A stretch of DNA of 20,412 bases from Candidatus Sigynarchaeota archaeon (GTDB lineage Archaea; Asgardarchaeota; Lokiarchaeia; Sigynarchaeales; Sigynarchaeaceae): NCBI GenBank assembly GCA_030587525.1, contig JAUQYW010000034.1, positions 1-20,412 on the forward strand, given 5' to 3'. The first letter of the stretch is position 1; every line of letters begins with the position of its first letter. Position numbers and translations under genes: made by a program. This document shows positions 7,886-14,394 of the stretch, piece by piece. The notes below the pieces were generated by a model. The model searched no databases. It had not been told where the DNA came from and saw only the letters and a program-made list of their open reading frames with translations.

Positions 7886-8923
7886 TCATTTCAAGAAGGA
7901 TTCCAAGCTTTGTTGCGATGCTTTCTTCAATGCTTTCTGCAGCGAGGAAACGCGGGTCATGATCCGCTCTTCGCTGAAATTCCGCTCTTTGCACAAGAAC
8001 TCGACGATGCCCTTGGTGTTGAAGGGCTTGGTCGTTAAGGAATACGTATCCGAAACGTCTGGTTCGAGGAAGATCGTGCGTACTTGTTTCACTGTGTCCA
8101 GCGCCAATTGCTGGGCATACTCGGGCTTTTTCTCGTAAACTGCCTCGATCGAACCGTGTTCCTTGATGAGTTTCAACGCCGTCTTCTGCCCGACACCATG
8201 GATGCCCTTGTTGAAGTCCGTCCCCGTGAGGATGCCTATATCCACGAGCTGCTCCCGGGAGACACCGAGGTGTTCCAGCACCTTCTTGGACTCGTAATAT
8301 TCCATCTCGATCTTGTATACCTTTCCCTTGATCGTGCGTTTTTCTTGTTGCGTGAGGTTTCGCAGGAGGGAGCGGGCCCCGAACAAGAAACAGTCGTAAT
8401 CCTGGGAAGCAGCGGTGAACACGTCATTTTTATTCACCATGTGCGCCGCTTGGGCCTCGCCTTCGCTCGGAGCTTCGATGTATGCAATGCCCATCACCTC
8501 GAAAAGGTGCTTGCAATCAGGGATCATGTGGGGCTCGATCCTGCTCGATGCTTGCGCAAATTTGTGGGCTTCCTCGATCTCACCCGCATCCTTTGCGGCC
8601 TCTGCTTTTTTCTGTGCCTCTTCCCGGATCTCTATGCGTTCCTCGATGGTTTCCTTTTTCAACACTGAGGGCTTGCCATCGAACACATAGACCGGCTTTA
8701 TGCGATTTTCAAGCAAAAAGGCGTTCCGGTAGAAGAAACCCGACAAGTGGGACGTGGATCTCCCCTCCTTGTCGGTGAGCTGCACACCATCAGCGAGGCG
8801 AACCGATGCAAGAAACGAATACAACCAATTAAACGCGTCGATGGCTATCGTTTTTCCCGAGAATTCACTTATCACTGGAACTCTTTTCGCTCCTTCCACG
8901 ATTTCCGTGATCTTTACGCCCAT
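7886..8923 (-). CDS. fen: Flap endonuclease 1
   Basis: Structure-specific nuclease that removes 5' flaps during Okazaki fragment maturation and long-patch repair. It has 345 residues from the ATG at 8923, which gives the family's conserved opening MGVKI; an upstream ATG at 8935 would add four residues. The N region holds the metal-binding aspartate in 'IAIDAFNWLYSFL' (Asp 29) and Asp 82 in 'PVYVFDGKP'. The I region has 'EAPSEGEAQAAHM' with its two glutamates, 'ASQDYDCFLFGA' with two aspartates, and a helix-hairpin-helix block 'GTDFNKGIHGVGQKTALKLI'. The protein ends in QQSLESFLK, a clear PCNA-interacting (PIP) box. It sits upstream of cdc48 in the same direction with a 107-nt gap, and downstream of nob1. 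Confidence 0.97.
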   Translation of the reverse strand: MGVKITEIVEGAKRVPVISEFSGKTIAIDAFNWLYSFLASVRLADGVQLTDKEGRSTSHLSGFFYRNAFLLENRIKPVYVFDGKPSVLKKETIEERIEIREEAQKKAEAAKDAGEIEEAHKFAQASSRIEPHMIPDCKHLFEVMGIAYIEAPSEGEAQAAHMVNKNDVFTAASQDYDCFLFGARSLLRNLTQQEKRTIKGKVYKIEMEYYESKKVLEHLGVSREQLVDIGILTGTDFNKGIHGVGQKTALKLIKEHGSIEAVYEKKPEYAQQLALDTVKQVRTIFLEPDVSDTYSLTTKPFNTKGIVEFLCKERNFSEERIMTRVSSLQKALKKASQQSLESFLK

Positions 8924-9026
8924 AATCGATTGCATCTCTCGCTTTTACATGTTGTAAACGCTGTACACAAGTCAAATTACGCGATCTCGTGTTTTAAAGA
9001 TCACGGAGGACTCGCCGTCCAGCGTG

Positions 9027-9542
9027 CTACGGGGACTTGATCTTGCGAATCATACCGTCTGTTCCGCATTCAGGGCAGAAGCCCGCCGGTTGCGGCGCAT
9101 TCTTGAACGTAACCTTGCAAGCATCGCATTTATACACCCAATGGATGATGGTCTTGATGCCGTCGTTGTTGATCGATTTGAACTGGATGCCTAGGCTTTT
9201 AAGAACATTTTGGACAGCATAATCGCCCGTGTACACGATCGGCTCGATCCCGACGTGTTTTTGCTCCATCGCGAGCGCGATCACGGCGATGTCAGGCTTT
9301 GATAAGTTCGGTAAATCCCCCATTTTTTCCGCTGCTTGCCGCGCGGCATTGATCATATCCTTCGTTGCGCCTCGAATTTGCACGGTGCCGGAACTTAACA
9401 TTTGTTCCAGCCGCAACTTTGGAACCCGGGACCGGACCTCATTTATAACTTCCTCCGGTGCAGCAACGTCAATATCTTTCCGAGAAAGAGAGACACCTTG
9501 CAAGAAGCACACGGTATCTATAATTATGACCTTAAAAGACAT
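9027..9542 (-). CDS. nob1: NOB1-type endoribonuclease (PIN domain plus zinc ribbon)
   Basis: Ribosome-maturation endonuclease that in archaea and eukaryotes cuts the 3' end of small-subunit rRNA. It has 171 residues, the usual archaeal size. The PIN domain covers about 1-125 with the expected acidic residues: Asp 9 in 'VIIIDT', Glu 35, Asp 84 in 'LSKPDIAVIALAME' and Asp 107 in 'VYTGDYAVQNV'. The zinc ribbon follows with Cys 139/142 and Cys 156/159 (YKCDAC...GFCPECG). It starts at ATG 9542. I see no Shine-Dalgarno site and no box at the leaderless distance, although an AT-rich element lies about 65 nt upstream. Its neighbours are fen1 downstream and NAD kinase upstream, all on the minus strand. 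Confidence 0.93.
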   Translation of the reverse strand: MSFKVIIIDTVCFLQGVSLSRKDIDVAAPEEVINEVRSRVPKLRLEQMLSSGTVQIRGATKDMINAARQAAEKMGDLPNLSKPDIAVIALAMEQKHVGIEPIVYTGDYAVQNVLKSLGIQFKSINNDGIKTIIHWVYKCDACKVTFKNAPQPAGFCPECGTDGMIRKIKSP

Positions 9543-9618
9543 GAGAACTCATTAAAATCGAATGCACTTTCTTTCCTTCGAGCTGTAAGAAACCATTTCA
9601 CAAATAAAAAGTATCCGC

Positions 9619-10545
9619 CTATTCTTCCGGCTGGTCGTATCGAGGAACGGGGAATCTAGCACCAGGCAGCAGCTTCTTATTGAGCCGGGAAAAAAATGAA
9701 TTCTTAAGGCTATGATTCCGAAGGAAGGAAATGCCGCTGGTTGATTTCCGTATCGTGATGCGCTTCGTGGACGAGGAATTTATCACGAATTCACTCTGTC
9801 CATCAATGGCGACGACTGCGTTGAGTTTAGGCCTTAACAGCTCGATTTCCACCGTGGAATTGGAATTGATGATCAATGGCTTGAAACCCGTGCGAACGAA
9901 GGGGCACACGGGCACGATCTGAATGGCATCAACTTCCGGCGCGACAATCCCGCCACCAGCCGAAAGCGAGTATGCCGTCGAGCCAGTCGGCGTCGCCACG
10001 ATGACGCCATCCACGTATCCTGTTGCGTACATTTGGTGATCAACGGATACCGTGATGCTCAGCGCCTTGGAAGGCCGTGACGTGATCACCAGGATCTCGT
10101 TCAAGGCGGGGGGAAAGTGGTCGTGATTGTCGACGTGGCAAGAAAGCCGGACGCATTTCTCCTCGATCAAGTTTGCGGAGAGAAGTTGATTGAAGGAATC
10201 CTTGGAATTGACGTCGAATTCGGCAAGGAAACCGACTGCACCGACATTGATGCCGAGGATCGCGGGAGGATTCTTAAACGACAGCTTCTGCGCCACGCGC
10301 AAGATCGTGCCATCGCCGCCGACGCACGCGATCGCCGGCACTTGTTCAGCAACCATCTCGTGCAATGGCTTGCCTTCCATCCCGAGGATGTTGGCAATCC
10401 TTGCTTCAGGACATATTTTGATCTTTTTTTCAATTAAGAAACTCGTGAGATCCTTCGATACACTGATGGCCCTGCTTGAATCAAGCCGGGACGCGATACC
10501 AATTGATCGCGTGCTATTTTCGCCAACTAACTCGGTTAATTTCAA
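9619..10545 (-). CDS. nadK: NAD kinase
   Basis: Makes NADP from NAD using ATP or polyphosphate. The 308-residue protein has the full signature set: GGDG at 76-79 in 'IACVGGDGTILRVAQ', 'ILGINVGAVGFLAEF' (97-110), the NE pair at 149-150 in 'ALNEILV', and the conserved 'VATPTGSTAYSLSAGGGIV' (183-201), followed by 'VPVCPF' and 'DGQ' (248-250). The N-terminal 40 residues show little conservation but fit the usual first strand and helix. The start is TTG at 10545: the frame has no ATG nearby and a good TATA-like box lies about 25 nt upstream, so the mRNA is probably leaderless. A T-rich run just after the stop may end the transcript. The gene is 76 nt upstream of nob1. Confidence 0.95.
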   Translation of the reverse strand: MKLTELVGENSTRSIGIASRLDSSRAISVSKDLTSFLIEKKIKICPEARIANILGMEGKPLHEMVAEQVPAIACVGGDGTILRVAQKLSFKNPPAILGINVGAVGFLAEFDVNSKDSFNQLLSANLIEEKCVRLSCHVDNHDHFPPALNEILVITSRPSKALSITVSVDHQMYATGYVDGVIVATPTGSTAYSLSAGGGIVAPEVDAIQIVPVCPFVRTGFKPLIINSNSTVEIELLRPKLNAVVAIDGQSEFVINSSSTKRITIRKSTSGISFLRNHSLKNSFFSRLNKKLLPGARFPVPRYDQPEE

Positions 10546-10562
10546 GTCTGCCCACGTATCTC

Positions 10563-10575
10563 AATATTATACTTA
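10563..10575 (-). promoter_or_regulatory. TATA-like box for NAD kinase
   Basis: The minus strand reads AAGTATAATATTG in this stretch, about 25 nt before the TTG start at 10545. It is among the best TATA matches in the window. Confidence 0.55.
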
Positions 10576-10630
10576 TTTCTGGCCGAAGTATGTAATGGTA
10601 ATTCACCGTCAGAAAAAAACCCGGGAAATG

Positions 10631-10930
10631 TCACTTACGATTCATCGCTTGCTGCAGCTTCTCGCGCACTTCCAGTGTCATTTCCCGAATGGTCTTGTAT
10701 GGATCGACGATCGCTTCTTTTTCTTTTTGCCGCACACGATCGCGATCTTCAACACCTTTTTCGTCTCGCATCTCCGCGATGGCCCGAGCCAATCGCGCTC
10801 GCATCGTAGTGACCGGAGAGCCATCATCGGCATAACTGTCCAGGACATTTTTCAAATCAGTTGTAATGAAATTTATGTCTTCCCAAGCCGGAATATTAAT
10901 GGGGGTGTTTGTGGGGTTTGTATATTCCAT
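10631..10930 (-). CDS. Small charged helical protein, unknown function
   Basis: 99 residues; I do not recognise a family. The first 20 residues are Pro, Asn and Thr-rich and probably disordered. The rest is strongly helical and charged: 'TMRARLARAIAEMRDEKG' (about 42-59), a run rich in Arg, Glu and Lys, and a final helix 'EMTLEVREKLQQAMNRK'. There is no signal peptide, membrane segment or cysteine. The start is ATG 10930 because GGTGA ends 5 nt before it; an in-frame GTG at 10939 overlaps that site and is less likely. A dyad at 10977-10994 lies just upstream of a weak TATA-like element (about 10960-10969). It lies between NAD kinase and the TIR receptor, divergent from the receptor. Confidence 0.65.
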   Translation of the reverse strand: MEYTNPTNTPINIPAWEDINFITTDLKNVLDSYADDGSPVTTMRARLARAIAEMRDEKGVEDRDRVRQKEKEAIVDPYKTIREMTLEVREKLQQAMNRK

Positions 10931-10976
10931 AAGTTTCACCTAATACCCAATCCCGAAACATCTCTCTTTAATGGGA

Positions 10977-10994
10977 AGAATATCCGTGTATTCT
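10977..10994. promoter_or_regulatory. Perfect dyad upstream of the 99-residue protein gene
   Basis: AGAATA and TATTCT arms separated by 6 nt. It lies next to the putative core promoter of the minus-strand small gene and about 130 nt before the divergent TIR receptor's TATA box. Operator-like, but not proven. Confidence 0.35.
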
Positions 10995-11123
10995 CTAGGG
11001 AATAGTCAAAACAAGCGAAACGCAGCACCGCGCCCCGGTCAAAAAATCGATGATGCTACTTCAGATATAGAAGCCCACCAGTTCGCGCTTCATATAACGC
11101 TTGACTGAGCAGACAGCGGATGC

Positions 11124-11130
11124 TTTATAA
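11124..11130 (+). promoter_or_regulatory. TATA-like box for the TIR receptor gene
   Basis: TTTATAA is centred about 31 nt before the GTG at 11158. This predicts a transcript starting only a few nucleotides before the start codon. Confidence 0.5.
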
Positions 11131-11157
11131 GAATGAAGAAAGAATAGGCTAACACAA

Positions 11158-13242
11158 GTGGATATCAAGAGAAGATGCTTGAATATGTTGGATGGGCGAA
11201 ATAATCTTTCGAAATACAGGTTTGGAATGATAATTTTAATAATGCTAATAACAGTACCTTTATCTAACCCCCGCTCGCGTGAATCTTGTGTATTTCCATT
11301 CAATCCCCCACGACCAAGCATAGGAGGTATCCAAGTATGGAATTCGACGTGGATAGATATTCGCTGGCAAGAAATTACAAGGGACCCTAATGGGATTATT
11401 TATCTCGTCGGATCTAATCGACTTGGCCCAAGTGATGTTAAAGTCGCAGCATATTCCCAGAGCGGCACGAAGCTTCGGAATTGGACGTGGAATGGAGGTT
11501 ATGATGACGCTGGATACGATATCGCTGCAGGTCCGAACGAAAGTATCTATGTGTGCGGGGAAACATACAATCCAGCATTAGGCGATTGTGCGCTTATAGT
11601 GAATTTTGATTTAAACGGAACGCAGCGGTGGAACAGAACGTGGTGTGGACTTCCGGGTGGAGTTATGGCTTTAGCATATGGTGTGGAAGTCGATTCTAAT
11701 GGAGATGCGCTCATCACGGGCATGGAGGACAGTTCGGGAAGCCAAGATATCTTCATTTTGAAATATTCAAGCAATGGTACGATGATATGGAATCACACGT
11801 GGGGTGGTTCTAATTCTGATGCCGGTTATGGTATTTCGACAGATAGGAATAACAGCGTTTATATCGCAGGCTTCACATCAAGTTTCGGGGGAAATGGTGC
11901 CGACGCGGTTATCGTGAAATATGCAGCAAACGGCACCCAGCTCTGGAATATAACGTGGGATAGGAGTTATAATGATATAGGATATAGCATTGCGACTGAC
12001 ATCAGCGGGAATATTTTCCTCGGAGGAAGTTGTGGCAATATGTATCAAGACGGATTCCTCGCAAAGTTCAATTCAGATGGAATGGAGATATGGAACCGAA
12101 CGTGGGGTGGAGGTTATGATGATTGTGGATCAAGTATTACCGTGGACGTTCGTGGCGATGCCTACCTAGCGGGATATACGTTGAATTTCGAGGCTGGTGG
12201 AGAAGATGCGTTTCTCGTGAAATATAATTCTAATGGCATGCAATTATGGAACCAAACGTGGGGTACTCTCGATAATGACGAAGCGTACGCGATTATTACT
12301 GATGCAGAGGAAAATGTATATCTCGCGGGGTATACGGATTTAGGAGGAAGCAATTACGATGCTTTCCTAGTCAAATTCACTCATGTAGCTCCTATCCTGG
12401 AAATACGCGCACCCTTGGCAGGAAACGCCTTCAACTCCGATGCACCTCGTTTCAACGTGGTCATAACTGACACGGAGTTAAACGCTTCTTGGTATGCAGT
12501 CAATGCCACTGAAACTAATCATTCATTCGTTCAAAGCCAGCTCACGACTGTTAATCGCACTGATTGGAATTCCTTATCTGATGGAATGGTATTGCTTCGA
12601 TTCTGGGCAAATAATACGCAAGGCGATGTTGGATTTGCTGATGTTTTGATACAAAAAGACACCTCGGTTCCCTATTTCATGTGGATAGTCTTTATCACGA
12701 GTATTGCCATTATAACTTCTGCAATTTTCGGTATCATCCTTTATACCAAGAAAAGGCGATTTTTAAGAAAACGACGCGCCCGTGCCAGTGAATGGATAAA
12801 GCCCACCAGCCCGGGAGAAACAGTCGTTTTCATCAGCTATAAACACGATGATAGCACCCGGTTCCGCGTGCCAGAAATCGCTGCCGGTATCCGCGATGTC
12901 GGGAGCATCGGTAAGGTCATGTTCTCGGAGAAGGATGTCACCGACGATTTCGTGAAGTACATGAACGAATCGCTGGGCGAGTGCCACGTCCTGGTGCTGT
13001 TCTGCTCCCCCGCGGCGACCAAGTCGCGGTGGGTGCAAGACGAATGGCGAGCAGCGTACGCTCGCGGCATCCCGACCATCCCCGTGTTCACGGATCCAGC
13101 CGACATACCCGCCTTGCTCAAGGCGATGAATGGCGTGCAATTCAATCCCGCTGATTTACCGGGAACCATCAACCGCCTTTGCGATATCATCAAGAAAGTG
13201 ACTGGGATCAGCACCAAAAACGATCCGGGAAGTACACCATAG
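11158..13242 (+). CDS. Receptor-like membrane protein: beta-propeller, Ig-like spacer, transmembrane helix, TIR domain
   Basis: 694 residues. A hydrophobic segment at about 22-36 looks like a signal peptide or anchor. Seven copies of a W-N-x-T-W-type motif (near 61, 107, 158, 211, 263, 312, 364) recur every 46-53 residues, each followed by stretches such as 'GYSIATD' and 'DAFLVKY'. These match SBBP/YWTD-like propeller repeats and suggest seven blades. An Ig-like domain (about 412-503) follows, then one transmembrane helix (about 506-530) and a basic KKRRFLRKRR stretch, which places the C-terminus inside. The TIR domain (about 554-680) begins TVVFISYKHDD and keeps Glu 629 in 'SRWVQDEW', the position used by NAD-cleaving TIR enzymes. 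The architecture resembles a Toll-like receptor; ligand and output are unknown. The start is GTG 11158, with ATG codons at residues 10 and 24 as alternatives. Composition changes sharply between ectodomain and TIR. Confidence 0.9.
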   Translation: MDIKRRCLNMLDGRNNLSKYRFGMIILIMLITVPLSNPRSRESCVFPFNPPRPSIGGIQVWNSTWIDIRWQEITRDPNGIIYLVGSNRLGPSDVKVAAYSQSGTKLRNWTWNGGYDDAGYDIAAGPNESIYVCGETYNPALGDCALIVNFDLNGTQRWNRTWCGLPGGVMALAYGVEVDSNGDALITGMEDSSGSQDIFILKYSSNGTMIWNHTWGGSNSDAGYGISTDRNNSVYIAGFTSSFGGNGADAVIVKYAANGTQLWNITWDRSYNDIGYSIATDISGNIFLGGSCGNMYQDGFLAKFNSDGMEIWNRTWGGGYDDCGSSITVDVRGDAYLAGYTLNFEAGGEDAFLVKYNSNGMQLWNQTWGTLDNDEAYAIITDAEENVYLAGYTDLGGSNYDAFLVKFTHVAPILEIRAPLAGNAFNSDAPRFNVVITDTELNASWYAVNATETNHSFVQSQLTTVNRTDWNSLSDGMVLLRFWANNTQGDVGFADVLIQKDTSVPYFMWIVFITSIAIITSAIFGIILYTKKRRFLRKRRARASEWIKPTSPGETVVFISYKHDDSTRFRVPEIAAGIRDVGSIGKVMFSEKDVTDDFVKYMNESLGECHVLVLFCSPAATKSRWVQDEWRAAYARGIPTIPVFTDPADIPALLKAMNGVQFNPADLPGTINRLCDIIKKVTGISTKNDPGSTP
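11338..12384 (+). repeat. Seven-fold propeller repeat inside the TIR receptor gene
   Basis: In-frame coding repeats of about 140-160 nt, each encoding one blade. The translated units share an aromatic-Asn-x-Thr-Trp opening and an Asp-Ala-Phe-Leu-Val-Lys-Tyr-like strand. They have diverged at DNA level, so they are not a recent tandem expansion. Confidence 0.8.
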
Positions 13243-13430
13243 CATCTTCTTTTCCTTTTTACAGTGTCCGCGAAGATAATGCTGAGATGGGATGATTGAA
13301 CCGATAATAAAAAGGAGAATATTGTCAACCCAGTCCCCGTTTTTCCGATTCGTCCCATGTCGTTCCAGCTCCGCGTCGTGATGATGGCAAGACATTAGCC
13401 CGACGGGTTTTAGAAAGTGTCGGTCAATCT
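13243..13430. other. Intergenic stretch after the TIR gene
   Basis: No convincing gene is visible in any frame. T-rich runs at about 13251-13260 can end the TIR transcript. A longer minus-strand frame crosses this stretch, but it lacks family features and runs into the TIR coding end. Confidence 0.35.
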
Positions 13431-13520
13431 TCAGATGAAGATTTTTGCACCATTCTCGAACGTCAAGTAGAATTTCGTGCCGGACCCACACCGCGGGCAG
13501 AGGTAATTCGATAGTTCCAT
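13431..13520 (-). CDS. Possible 29-residue zinc-knuckle peptide (or remnant of a zinc-ribbon gene)
   Basis: An ATG at 13520 opens a 29-codon frame, read by hand, whose middle is 'YLCPRCGSGTKFYL', a classic single CPxCG zinc knuckle, ending at a TGA. An AGGTGAT Shine-Dalgarno-like site ends 5 nt before the ATG, and a TATA-like stretch lies about 75-90 nt upstream. A single knuckle cannot bind zinc tetrahedrally alone, so the product would need to dimerise, use other ligands, or be a truncated remnant of a two-knuckle ribbon. It faces away from the 172-residue protein gene and shares its AT-rich promoter region. Real expression is uncertain. Confidence 0.35.
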   Translation of the reverse strand: MELSNYLCPRCGSGTKFYLTFENGAKIFI

Positions 13521-13593
13521 GCAAGATCACCTTGCCAGCACAGCGCGACCCCGCTTAATAAACAACAATCCCTCCAGGTGTCGCTAGCGCGCC

Positions 13594-13610
13594 TATTTAT
13601 TTGTATAATA
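13594..13610. promoter_or_regulatory. AT-rich TATA-like element, possibly serving both directions
   Basis: The plus strand contains TTTGTATAATA, about 26 nt before the ATG at 13631. The minus strand reads ATTATACAAATAAATAG toward the possible peptide gene. Confidence 0.45.
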
Positions 13611-13630
13611 TCTAGAGTAAGTTGATTTTG

Positions 13631-14149
13631 ATGAGCGCAGATCATCTTTTTGTTCTCCTCGTTGTGGATGTTGCGTTTATTCCGACGGCGGCACAATTGA
13701 AAGAAGTGCTGGACTTATTTGCTGAACACGGCATCATCACGACACCGATCGCCGAGAAAACAAGAGTAGCATGTGCTGAATTCTCTTCCGGGGAATGGCG
13801 GAAGGATTGGTATAGTAGCATGACAGTACCGTTGGTAATGGCACGAGATTTCTGGAATCAGTTCATTCACGGCATGAAAAATCTCCCGATCAACTTGAGC
13901 GGTTACCAGGATGATGCTCGTATGGAAATTTTCAATTCTCCTGCGCCAAAGGAATCTACAGATTGGGGTGGTGGGTGGCTTCCCCCATCCACAGATTCGA
14001 ATTTCTCCTTGCTCGTGCAGAATTTTAGGGGAGGCAATTTAGAATTGGAACTGAACGAGCTCGCCCGGCTATTTACTAGTACCTACGCATCCATGATTGA
14101 GAAGATTAAGGTGGCGATTGGCCAGAAACTTGCTATCGAGATACAATAG
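13631..14149 (+). CDS. Unknown protein of 172 residues
   Basis: I do not recognise this protein. It looks soluble: no signal peptide, no membrane helix and only one cysteine. The opening 'HLFVLLVVDVAFIPTAAQLK' has a beta-strand then helix pattern, the middle is aromatic-rich (EWRKDWYSSM, ARDFWNQF), a Gly/Trp loop follows (DWGGGWLPP), and the C-terminus is helical. The start is ATG 13631, with a TATA-like box about 26 nt upstream; a TTG at 13622 is less likely. Third-position GC is about 45% in its first 20 codons, like the TIR ectodomain and unlike core genes, which suggests an acquired or fast-evolving gene. It is about 390 nt downstream of the TIR gene on the same strand, with its own promoter. 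A partnership with TIR is possible but unsupported beyond proximity and composition. Confidence 0.7.
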   Translation: MSADHLFVLLVVDVAFIPTAAQLKEVLDLFAEHGIITTPIAEKTRVACAEFSSGEWRKDWYSSMTVPLVMARDFWNQFIHGMKNLPINLSGYQDDARMEIFNSPAPKESTDWGGGWLPPSTDSNFSLLVQNFRGGNLELELNELARLFTSTYASMIEKIKVAIGQKLAIEIQ

Positions 14150-14179
14150 GCTTGAAAGGAACGCAATAAGTGGAAACCA

Positions 14180-14327
14180 CCGATGATTATCGGGATTTAA
14201 ATATGCCTCCGGAATGCAAGAGACGATCCCTTCCCATGCGGAAGGGCAAATCTCTCTCGATAGTCGTTGTGTTGTTCATCCTCCCCGGCGGGCTCCCGCG
14301 CTTCATCCCGCGGCTCCGCCTTTTTTT
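14180..14327 (+). ncRNA. Hairpin-rich non-coding stretch (candidate structured RNA or long 3' UTR)
   Basis: Three clear hairpins follow one another: CCGAT/ATCGG (14180-14193, 4-nt loop), CCCTTCC/GGAAGGG (14228-14246, 5-nt loop), and a large GC-rich two-part stem (14287-14320) followed by seven T. The stretch lies between the 172-residue gene and the zinc-knuckle membrane protein. It stays open in one frame from a GTG at 14170, but that translation looks unnatural. It could be the 3' end of the upstream mRNA or an independent small RNA; no clear promoter is seen directly before it. Confidence 0.4.
14287..14327 (+). terminator. Strong hairpin plus T7, intrinsic-terminator-like
   Basis: Outer stem 14287-14291 with 14316-14320 and inner stem 14296-14300 with 14309-14313, all G-C pairs, with an 8-nt loop. 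Seven T follow at 14321-14327. The hairpin-plus-T design is bacterial in style; in archaea the T tract alone may do the work. Confidence 0.6.
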
Positions 14328-14394
14328 CTTCATACAGGGGATGTACCGAGGAAATGCTATTATAGCCGGTTCACCCAAGTGCCCCGTGAGCATC

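Noticed and set aside
7032..8138. 368-residue plus-strand frame across cdc48 and the end of fen1
   Set aside because: It spans two well-identified opposite-strand genes and their promoter, and its translation lacks any recognisable domain.
11061..11321. 86-residue minus-strand frame overlapping the start of the TIR gene
   Set aside because: It overlaps the receptor's promoter and signal region. Only its last 11 residues resemble another protein in the window, so it is kept as a possible remnant, not a gene.
13156..13530. 125-residue minus-strand frame downstream of the TIR gene
   Set aside because: It overlaps the 3' end of the TIR coding region and has no family features; another frame of the same strand holds the more convincing CPRCG peptide.
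14170..14394. Upstream extension of the zinc-knuckle membrane protein to a GTG at 14170
   Set aside because: The added sequence crosses the strong hairpin plus T7 and looks non-protein-like; the ATG at 14395 gives a sensible N-terminus just before the zinc knuckle.
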